Origin: Onchocerca lupi
Lineage: Eukaryota > Nematoda > Chromadorea > Rhabditida > Onchocercidae
Direction: 5' to 3'
NCBI GenBank assembly: GCA_028564675.1
Contig: JAOVVO010000293.1
Location: forward strand, 30,443-94,442
Length of the DNA: 64,000 nucleotides
Of this stretch, positions 25,201 to 37,200 are shown one piece after another (the stretch's first letter is position 1; every line of letters begins with the position of its first letter). The notes beneath the pieces are model-generated. The model was not told where the DNA came from and did no database searches. It saw only the letters and a list, made by a program, of their open reading frames with translations. Made by a program: the position numbers and the translations under genes.

Positions 25201-28200
25201 TTTCGAAATTCTGTCTTAATTAGTAAATTATTAATTTAAAAGTTTTCTTTATTACAGCACCACCTCAGCTGGACTATAGTCGAAATGAGCAACAACCGCA
25301 TGTTATTGTCGGACGTCCGATTACTTTGTGGTGTTTGGTTTCCGGATATCCATCACCGACAATTCGATGGATGAAAAATGGTCATCTTGTGCCAATCAAT
25401 GATAAGAGCGGTATACGATTGATCGAGGGTGGACAAGGTTTGCAATTTAACTAATTTCGAATAGAATATTTGAGAATTTAAAAAAAAAAGCTTTAATTCA
25501 CTTAAATTAGGATAAAAATATTTAAATGGGAAGTTAAATTTGTGGAAATTCATGTTCCTCCTAATCCTGAGATATCCTAACTCAAGTTTAATAAATATCT
25601 CTTCCTTGGAGCATAGATATTATTCAGCTTACTGTATGCTAATGTATGCCCAGTGATGAAATATGATGCTCATCTTTTCGGTCCGTTATGGTAATATTTT
25701 GATAAATAATTTCAAAAATATTTTGAAAATAAATTCAAATTTGTTATTAGATTCTAACTTTTACCTAATGTATTTCTGCTTATAGGATTGGAAATTTTGG
25801 AAGCGAAACGTGAGCATGCAGGTATTTGGATGTGTGAAGCATCAAATGCTGCCGGCAAAACAGATTACGAATTAAATTTAGATGTTTGGAGTAAACTTTT
25901 ATATTCTTGTAACATTTCATTGCTTCTTTCAAAGAAATATGTAGACTAATTAGTTTGGGTAATTAGATTGATTGTTTTTGTCAAACAAGTAGATGCAAAT
26001 TGTTAATCTGGATCGATAAATATTTCCACAGATTTCGAATATTTTCAAATTCAATATCATTTATCTTAATTCTCAGCACTTCCAATTGTCTTCATACAAC
26101 CGGAAGATAATGTTCGACCAATAGATAGTGTAATCACGATTCAGTGTCAGGCATCTGGTAATCCAGAACCATCATTATCATGGAGCAAGGATGATCAACC
26201 ATTGATCACTTCTGCAGAAGGTTAACATAATTCTTCAAGTATTCATGTATTTTCAATTTCGTTAATAATTCTTTAAGAGAATTTTATAAGATTATAAAAA
26301 TTTGATTTGCAAAAACTTTCCATATTTCATGAAAATACAAATATAAATGTGAATTTTGAAGTGAAAGAAATGAAGAATAAATAAAAAAAAGTTGTTAGAA
26401 ATATGTAGTAAATCAGAGAATATGGATAAAAGGAAACTGAAAGATGAGCCTATAATATTTTTTGCTTTATCTCTAAACAGCCAAGATCTAGATATGTAAC
26501 TTAGTCTAGGCTCATTTCGAAAAATTTTTTTTTTTTTAGGAGTAAGGATATCATTGAAAGGAACAAGATTGGATATTCCACGTTTGAAACAATCACATGT
26601 AGGCGAATATACGTGTACCGCAATGAATGAAGTTGGTACATCATTCGCTACCGTACACATCGATGTTTTAGGTACTGATACGAGAAAATCATTCTCAAAA
26701 TATACAGATTTCTATTTGGAAAATTTCAATTTTTCAATAAATCAAAAAATTCTCAATAATTATAGTACCACCAGTGATTAATCGTGATAACATTGAAATG
26801 AGTCCACGTTTACCAACCGCTCAAACTTTGACATTAATTTGTGATGCAACCGGTAAACCATTACCTGAAATAATTTGGTCAGTAGTTTTTTTATTTTTTT
26901 TTTTCACATTTGCACAATGCTGTAAATTTTTTTTTTCCTTAAATAAAACGTCTTTATTTAATTTTCATTTCAATATATTTAATTTTTTTTTTTTTTTTTT
27001 TTGTAAAGTCTAAAATTTGAGTTCAGTTTGTACAGTATTTCATGTGAAAGAATTATGATATTTTTTTTTCTTCTAAAATCTTACAGAAATTATTCAGTTA
27101 CGATAATATTGTCCATTAAATATTGTATTATATTTTTAGGGTTACGATAATATTGTCCATTAAATATTGTATTATATTTTTAGGTATGTGAATGATACTG
27201 TAATACATGAAACGATGTCCAATGTGATTATCGGTGAAGATGGTCGTTATCTTCAGGTCAATACTGATAACAATTCATTTCTTTCTCTTTAATTTTTCAA
27301 TTTTATCTCAGCATAGGTTCTCAATTTGTCTCACTATTACCATCATCACAAAAAAAGCGTCCAATTTATGAAAATTACATCTATCATCGAGTTTTTTTTT
27401 TTTTTATTTTTCAAATTTTGACAAATTTTCTTTATCATCTGCCTCATTCTACTAATATTTACAGATAAACGATGTTTCATTGAACGATAATGGATCATAC
27501 AAATGTGTTGCATCAAATATTGCTGGCAAAGATGAACTTTTATATACAGTTACTATAGTTCGTAAGTCTATTTTACGTTTGAATTTCAAGTTTTGAATTT
27601 TTTTTTAAATTCAAAAGTACATTTACAATTTTTAAAAATTGTGCCTTGTCATATAGGAATTTTCAAAAGATTACCTTTAGAAGCTCCAAAGATTCTGAAT
27701 GGTGGTAATTATCAAGTTGTTGAGGGCGAAGAAGCCCGAATTTTATGCAAGGTCAATGGCGAGCCACCACCGATAGTTACATGGCAACGAAATGGAATTC
27801 ATATTGAAACTGGAATGAGATATATCACTGAAAATGAGGTTGATTTCATCTTTTTTTTTTAGGATATTTGGATATTTTTGATATTAAAAAAAAGAAAAAC
27901 AATTAAAATATATTTCCTTATCTTTCCAGAAATTTCTTTATGGCTTAGAATTGCTAAAGAATCCTAGGAATTCTTTTGCATGAATGAATTTATTAATTTT
28001 ATTTAGATGCTTCGGATAACAGATGCTAGAAGTTCGGATTCAGGTTTGTACATCTGCATAGCAACGAACGAAGCCGGTACTGCGCAACAAGCATTTACAC
28101 TTGAAGTCTTCGGTAGCATATTTTAAAATATTTATTTTTGTAATTCTGAATAGCTAAGTTTTGATCATGCATTGTTAAAAATTAATTTTTATAGTTGTTC

Positions 28201-31200
28201 CTCGTATCATCACAATATCTCCGAATGAATCATTGGTTCCGGTTGGTAGTCCATTCAGTCTGAAATGTGGTGTGCGGGGTTTTCCACCACCAGATATTAT
28301 TTGGTTATTGAACGGACAAACACTCCACAAAGATAATCGAGGGTATACTGTGGGTAAGTGTAAATGTTACGAGTCTTCAACAATTCCGAAATTTAAACTA
28401 TCTATCTGCTAGTAATGATAATATGATTCTGATTTAAATTCAAAATATGGCTTAATTTGATTTGAAATATTGAATTGACTTGAATGAGCTATTTACAAGC
28501 CTGCAACTCGGATCTTAAACCGGGTCCGGAAATGAACATAGATTTATTTAGCACTTCGGTGACATTTCCTTCTTCGTTTGCGTGATTAATATTTCTCAGT
28601 ATATCATCAGTCCGAGAAACAGAATCAACGAATAATCTGAAAATGTGTTCAGCGGAGGATGGTACTTTGTTTGTTGAAAAAGCGCTGGAACAAGCTACGC
28701 TAAATTTCAAATGTATTGCGCGAAATAATGCTGGTTCGGATAGTAAAGAATATGTTGTCCGAATAATAAGTAAGTAATTTTAAGTAAGTAATTTAAATTT
28801 ATTCGTAATTTTATAAAAATAAACATATCTTGTTTAATTATTTCGAATTTTGTTAAAATTGCAATAGTTTTGTTGTTGTTTGATTTGATTGATAAAATAT
28901 GAATAAATATTATCTGTTATAATTTAGGCCCTCCAATTGTGACAAAAAAAGGCATCAAAATAATCAATACAACCGAAGATGATCCATCATTATTGATTTG
29001 TGAAATTGAAGGAGAATTTTCTAAGATTGATTGGTATAAGGTATTGTTTGAATCTCTCTAAATCACACTCACATCAAATAATTGATGTGAACAATCAAAA
29101 ATTAGAAATCTAACAACATCTCTGTTTCTTATCTTTCATCAAATGCTTTGAAATTTTTAGTATTTAAGAAAATGAATCCATTATTAAGAAGCAAAAAGCG
29201 AAAAGATGTTGAGAGACTAAATTTCATTCATAATCCTAAAAATCAAATTTCAATGGAGAAATGAAATAGATTGTATCATTTCATAGCAAGAAATTATTTG
29301 AAGAATTTAAAATTTTAGGATGGTAAAATATTAGTATTAAAGTCGAACGTAGAATTAAGCCCGGATCGAACACAATTAAAAATTCATCATTCCAAGTTGC
29401 ATGATGAAGGCATATACAGTTGTGTTGCTGTCAATCCGGCTGGTAATGCAACACAGAAACAACAACTTTATGTTGGCGGTTAGTAATCATCAATTTTCTT
29501 CTAATTTTAATTGCCAAAATTTGTTTGATAAACTTTGATAAAAGAAGAATTTATTTGGGGAAGATTAGATGATATATTAACAGTTTAGTGCTTGAGAAGA
29601 TTTAGAAGTACTCGAAGTAAATTTCCTAAGCCTAAGCCTAAGCCTAATTGTAAAAGTATTATATTTGCAAATATTTCGTTCAGGCATATAAGAATTCATC
29701 TTTTTAGAGTTCAATAGAGATCAATTTTTGATAGTTCAGAAATTGACAATTAATTTATTTGGTCAATTAAAATTAAATTTGCTGTTATCAAATAAAAAAC
29801 TAAGAAGAAATATCTTGACAAACTAGAAAGATAGCAATGTGGTTTCTGGAAAAACTTCCATAAAACGAAGCTAATTTAGTTCCACCGCGAATAACTGAAA
29901 AACCACGAAGAATTGTCGTAAAAAGCGGTCAACCAGCTGAATTATGGTGTGAAGCAGTTGGTATACCAAAGCCACATATCACATGGTTGAAAGATGATAA
30001 AGCTTTATCTAAGAGTTTGTTAACATTAAATATCATTATCAGCATATTGTTATCATCATTATTATCAAATTACTATTCTCATCCATTTTATCATCATCTA
30101 ATGTCGAAAATTTTCGTTAAAATTAATGTTTGCAGCAGCTTTGGATGATGATTATACAGATGTGCTGAAATCAACCGCTTTCTTCCCGAATGTTTCAAGT
30201 GATGATAGTGGAGTTTATACATGCAAAGCGGAGAATTGGGCTGGTACCAGTTATAAGGATGTCGATTTGGTTGTTCTAAGTTTGTGAAATTTTGAAATTA
30301 TTCTTTTAAATCTTCTACAATTGTCACAACTAACAATTATTCTCTAATTTATTAAAATTGTAGTTCCACCGGAAATTCATCCAGAACGATTGAATGTAAC
30401 TGCAAATATTGGAGAAATGGTAATTTTGACATGTAATACAACAGGAGTACCAGAACCTGTTGTATCCTGGGTTAAAATACCAAATGTTGATGTTAATGGA
30501 AGTGATAAGAGTGAGATTTCCAATAATATTTGAATCATTTTAAATTTTTTAAAATTTTCAAATATTTAAAAAGTTCCAAAAATGTACAGAGCGTTTAAAA
30601 AAAGAACTTTAGAATATCAAATCTATGGAACAGCATTGCATATCAAAAATGTGGCACCAGAAGATGAAGGTTTTTATCATTGTGTTGCAAAAAGTAATGC
30701 TGGTCAAGCAATCGGATCAAGACGACTTACTATTATTGGTTCGTTTAAATTTTATAAAATTCACTTCATCTTGATTTATGAATTAAAATTTTTTGGAAAT
30801 TAATTTTTTTCCAACAAACTTTGCACATATCTGTTAATGAAGGAATTTTTGAAAAGTTATTCAAGTAAATAAAAAATACAATTTCGTATCTACATATAAT
30901 CAATTCTTCAAAATGTAAAAACATTCGATAAAATATTTTTTAAAATTCTTAATTTTCAATTAATGGAATTTGTAAAATTTTCATTTCGTTTTCCAGAACC
31001 AAGAAAAGATTACAAAGTGATTTGGGTGGAATGCGATGAATCTGGTCAAGCAATCAAAACAACATATGTACCAGCACGTGGTGATGTTCCCGAAGATGGT
31101 AATAATTTGTTACCATGGAAGCAAGATCTACAGGTATCCGTATTGTGTAATTAATTTATATAAAATATATCACTAAATTAATGCAACTGATAATAACTGA

Positions 31201-34200
31201 TAACTGATGCATAGAATTATTTGACGATTTTTGAATTCTGGTGGCTAAATAATCATGAATTAGAGCAATAAAATTTGAGCACATTTTATATCTGATTATC
31301 AATCTGAATTTGCGTTGATAATTAAAGAAAACAATCTTTTTTTTGTTTTTCACAATTTTTCAGGATCTTCCACAAAATGGAACTAATGGAATATTGATAC
31401 GTTGTTTACCTGAATCTCATAGCATACATCGTGCTCCATTGGCAATGCCCAGATTCATACGATCACCGAGAACACGGAAAGTTCTACCAGGAACTACTGC
31501 AGATCTTCATTGCAGGTTATTTCTGAATAAATCTATGCCTTTCAAATTGAAAATATAACAATTAAAAAAATAAAATATAAAATAAAATCTCTTTTTCAAC
31601 GGTTTATTAATTAGATTAATGCAAGCTGCTTCCATTTTTTGGATTATCAAAATTATTTTGATACAAAAAAAAAAAAAAAACTGAAGAAGAAATTCAGATA
31701 ATGCAGATGGGTCGGTAATAATGGAGAATATTTTCAGTGCTATCGGTCAGCCTACGCCACATATTACGTGGATTCGTAACGGAACCTTCTTAGCAAATAT
31801 ATCACAACCATCAGATGGTCACTCAATATTGCGAGTGAAAGTTGAAAGTGATAATGATTTGGGTGATTATATTTGTCTGGCACAGAATACTGCTGGTACT
31901 ATTTCCAATATTATCACGTTACTCCTGGATCAAATTACAGAAATGGTAAGCTAATTCATGCAACAGATAATTCATAAATTATTCATGAAAATATAATTAA
32001 ATATTTGCATTGCATATGATATGAAAAATTGCGCTGAATTAATTTGCAAATCAAATTTTTAATACAATCAAAAATACATGAATGATATATTAATTAATGT
32101 TCTGAATTGTATGCATCTAAAACTATTCATTTTTCTTCATTCCAAGCTTCATACATTTTAAACAATTAATTAAAAGTCGTCTAATGAGTAAATTTAAATT
32201 GAAATCAAAATTTAAGGTTCAAAAACGCTCAGTTGCAATATTAAATTGTGTGTCCAAGAATACAATCTTTAAAAAAGATGTTATTTGGAAAATTTTCAAT
32301 ACAATATTGAGAAATTCCGATGAAACAGTGAATCTTTTGCAAAATGGTTCGCTTGTTGTTTATGACGTCTCAGAAAGTAATTTGGTAATTAATCTGAAAT
32401 TTTATTTATTAATGCATTTGTAAGAATATGAATTTTTGTAAAAATATGACCAAATATTTTGAAATATTCATTTCAGATTTAATCTAATGAAAGTTGTTGA
32501 ATTTGCTTTCCAAATTCTATTAAATTTTAAATCGACTTTGTAAAAGGCAGAAATGAGCTATTAGAAGATGAAATAGACCAACAATCTATAATGATTGTTT
32601 GGAGTAATAATCTGAACAAGATAGTTGCCCTGAGATTTCAAATTTTCGACTTATTCAAGATGTTTTGGTTATTATCGAATTTAAAAGACGAGTTATTATA
32701 ATATTCTTCCAGACAGATCTACTTCGTTATCAGTGCTATACGAGAAATCGCAAACACACAACTGAAATAAGTTTGTTGGAGATACAGGATGAAGTACCAC
32801 ATGTTCAGGTTTCGCCAAAACAAGTCTTTGTCAACTTGCATGAATCACTGCTTCTGAATTGTAAATTGATGTCCAATCCGTTAACAACAATGGTTGAATG
32901 GACAAGAAATGATGCCAAATTGAAAGATAACAATCGAACAAGAGTGCTTGTATATTTTTGAATAGATTCTTGAAATGTTCATGTTAAATTGATGGTCGGT
33001 TTACTGAAAGGCAACTTCTCTAAAAGAAAGTTACTTTTCAGTATGTTGTCTTTAATATGATTGGAAGTAACCAAATGGATAATGAAATTTGAGGTGATTA
33101 TTTAAATTTCACTTCAATTTTCCTTCAATATACGTAGAAAATTTTAGGCCAATAATTCTCTTCTTATCACGAAATTATTATCCTCTGATCGTGCTGTATT
33201 CAAATGTATTGCATCAAATCGACAAGGCAAATCATATGATGATTTAAAAGTGACTGTAAAAAGTAATTCTTTCAATCAATATAATTTTTGGATATTCTTA
33301 TTACTTTACTTTCATTTATATATTGAAATATTGTTCTTGTAAAAATGAGGAACTATTGTATGCGTTATTAGATAATTTATTTTTCATGCATATATTTAAT
33401 TACACTTGGAAACTTGATGTTCTATAAAACATCGTTAGCATAATCATAATCCTATTTTAAATTTTAGTTGTTGAAAATTGAAAATTTTTCTTCAGCAGGT
33501 CTGGCTGGTGTGATTAACAAAATTAAAGGAATCGTAAATAATCGAAGACTCAAACGTGAAATGGTACTTGTTAGTATAAAGCCTAAAATGGAAGCTAATG
33601 TAATTACAATGAAGACTAATGGTATATTTGATGAACAAGGTTGGTGATTTCATATGTAAAATCTAAGTGAATATAACGAAATATTTTACGTAATTAGTCT
33701 TTTAATGTCCTTAAATATATTAAATATGGGAAATTTGGAAATTTTTTTTCTACATGGCTTTTTTGCGCCTCTCTGACTAATTAAGAAATGTTGAGGAATT
33801 GTTATTCTTCTAGGAAGGGTAGATGAACAAAAGTTTTAAGAATGATCATCAGGATGATTAGATAACTTATATAAAGTTTGCAACAGAAGTTTTGTTTATT
33901 AATTAAAGATATTGAAATTAACATTAATGATATTTGAAATATTTAATGATTTCAAAATCAGTTTAGGTGTTTCATCAGAAACTTTACTTGGTTATATGGT
34001 GGTAGCTTCTCCACAGTTAGCTTTCAATCCAAAACAAAAAAATTCACTTGCAAGTGTAAAATTTCATCGTGTGATTGATTATCACTTCGAAAGCGGTGAA
34101 ACTATGCGCGTTTCTCAAAAAGGTTTTGGTCTAGATGGTGAATATGCACTATTTGAAATAATTTTCAATGGACAATTGCCATATTTTGATAATAAGGTAA

Positions 34201-37200
34201 TGGTTTAATAATTAACATGAGAAAATATTTGAATTCTTCTAAGCTATAGCTGAATTCTGAGTTCTCAAAAATTTCTACTTTCTAAGTTTTTCAATATCTG
34301 AATTATTTATTGAATTCAATTCTTAAGATTTTTTGTCTGCTTTTTCATTTTAAAGATTCAAGATGTGATTTAGAAAGGATTCGAAACTGAATTCATTAAA
34401 ATAAGCAAGTAAGATGAAGACAAAACTAAGATAATTCATTCGCTTATTAGGTTTGTAAAAAAGAATTAAAAGAGGTAAAAAGATTCGTCTGCAATTTTGC
34501 ACTGGAAATTTCTCAGAATAATTCTCCATATTTCATTTGTTTAATATGAATTCAGAATTATGCTTGGATAGATCAAGCTAAGGAGGAGTTAGTCGAGCAA
34601 GAACCAGGTATGATCCATGGCAATGGATTTGCAATTCTACGTATTGGTAATCAAGCAAATATACCATTCTAGTAAGTTGGCTTTTTTCAAACATTATATA
34701 TATGTAAAGGATTAAGCTAATGAGCATAAAGGTAAATTAAAATCTAGAAATCTAAAATGCAAATATAATAGAGAAGGAAAATTGTGAAAATATTATTAAA
34801 ATCGGCAAAAACACCAAGAAAAAGAATGAGCTTCTATGAACCTATTAATTTTGAAATTATACTATTATTTTCATAAATTTAACCTTTGCTTTATTGTTAT
34901 TTGCTAAGCTGGAATGAGAGCATTGTTTATGATGCATCGAAAGAAATGGATATCGATCTGAGCAGATTCGTAACTTTTAAATTTACATTCCGGAAAACAG
35001 TAGATGGTGATGCCAAATTGAACGTTATAGCCAGAACTGAATCGATTCGACGCATTTGTCCAGTTGGCTATCACATAAGAGATGGCTTTTGCGCCGGTTA
35101 TTTTTCTAATTTCAATGATTATTTTGAAATTTTAATTTGATAAGATCATTTGAAGTATTGAGAAATATTTATTTAAAATATAAAAAATGCATATTGCATA
35201 ATATTTTGTATTTGTTGTGGAAGATATATTTTACTTGGTTAACTATTATAAATTTTAATAATTATTCAAAGAATGATAACTTTGATAGAGAATTTATCGA
35301 TGTTTGAATTGGTTGATGATAGTTGATAAAAAATATTGCTAAATAGTTGGAATATAAAGTTTTTATCTTTATTGTTGATAGTCATATATTTGTTAGGAGA
35401 ATAATAGAGTCTTTTCCTTTCCAACAGTGTTGGAATAATTTATCTCGTCATGAAAGCCTGTTATCATCATTGTTTTGTAATTCAATGTTGACATGATCTA
35501 AATCCATATCAATTCAGATATCGATGAATGTGAATCGACTCAAAAAATATGTCATGAACAGGCACATTGTATCAATACTATTGGAGATTATGTATGTGAG
35601 CGCAATTGTCCACCAGGTTTCAAAGCAAATCCACAGGGCGAATGTGAAGATATTGATGAATGTATCCTTGGTATACATAATTGTACGAACGGTGTGCTTT
35701 GCATGAATATACCAGGTTTGTTATGTGTTTCAGAATCTAAACTGAAATACTAAAGAATTTGAATTGTTTAGATCATAGCATTTCATATTTTCAACAATGA
35801 ATGAGTAAAAATAGAAGCAAACGATGTAAATAATATCTTTTCTGAAGCCTATAAATGAAAAAGTTGCAGGTGCTTTCTTATGTGAGACATCGTTATGTGC
35901 GGAAGGTTATGTTCGAGATTCTAATGGCCATTGTAAAGGTATTCATTTTAAATAATCATATTTTTAAAATAATAACTAAATATGTAAAAATAATAGAATT
36001 AAATGAAACATTTAGCTTGTAATAATGAAGTCTTTTTGAGCGCATAATTCATAACTGTTGTCATAAATTCAAGATAAATATCCTGTCGTAATGCGAATAT
36101 TAAGAGATCATTACAATTTGGAGGAACTTTTGAAATTTAAAAAAAAAAAAACTCTGATATGATTTTATTTGGCTTTCCAAACACTACAATGGTTAAATTA
36201 AGGGTTGGCTAAAATTACAAGACTTTTCCAGGCTAAGTTTGGATTATGATATCAAAGTACTGTCAGGAGACGTAAATTCTTTAATGATCGAACAGTCTAT
36301 TCTTAAATGATACCTAAAATTAGTAAAAATCAATTACTGTAAATTAAAAGTAAGTGTAATAAGAATTTGGGCAATAATGATGAGCAAAGTAAATTTTCAG
36401 ATATAGACGAATGTGCAGAATCGTTGTGTGGTAAATTGAAATGTTTGAATTATTTAGGCTCATATATTTGCATCTGTCCATCAGGCTTTCCAGCCGATAG
36501 TAATGGTGATTGTGAAGGTATTTATCAGCTGATTTATCTGACATTATCTAATCTTTTTTTATTTTCGATCTTCTGGTTTTTGTTTTTCAGAATTTCAAGA
36601 CAATTTGACAGATCGAAAATTAATTAGATTTGATGAAAATTCAAATGCATGTCCATCAGGTTACTATCGTATCGGAGAAACATGTCAAGGTATTAATTTT
36701 AATTTAGCGAAAAACAGATCAAGGTTCGTTTATTTGATTAAATATTTAAAAGTTTTATCAAAAAATTGGATATATTTCTGATCATCAAAATCTAATATTT
36801 CGGACATTGGTATAACATTATAGCAATTTTCACAATATTTTTTACTTTTATTGTTCTCAATTTAAATTACTTGCAAAAAAATTGTGCAAATAGACTTTTA
36901 CCTACAAAGTTTCATCCAAAAGCATTCGATTAGATAATATTTCATGCTTTTAATTTTAAGATATTAACGAATGTGTATTCAATTTACCGTGCGAATATGA
37001 ATGTGAGAATACTGAAGGAAGTTATAAATGTTTATGCCCAGAAGGCTACAAAGTTGAGGAAAATAATTGTGCAGGTGAATTCATTCATGAAATTTCAATT
37101 TTTTTGAAATTGAACAATCAATATTGTTACTTCAGTGTATTTTTGGCACACTCGGAATTTTTTATTCCAAAGCAAATAAAAATTAAAAATAAAAATTGAA

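Noticed and set aside
23070..25257. 2.2-kb intron examined for extra hemicentin exons or a nested gene
   Set aside because: Ig10 and Ig11 join directly in phase 1 and nothing inside shows Ig motifs or a convincing ORF.
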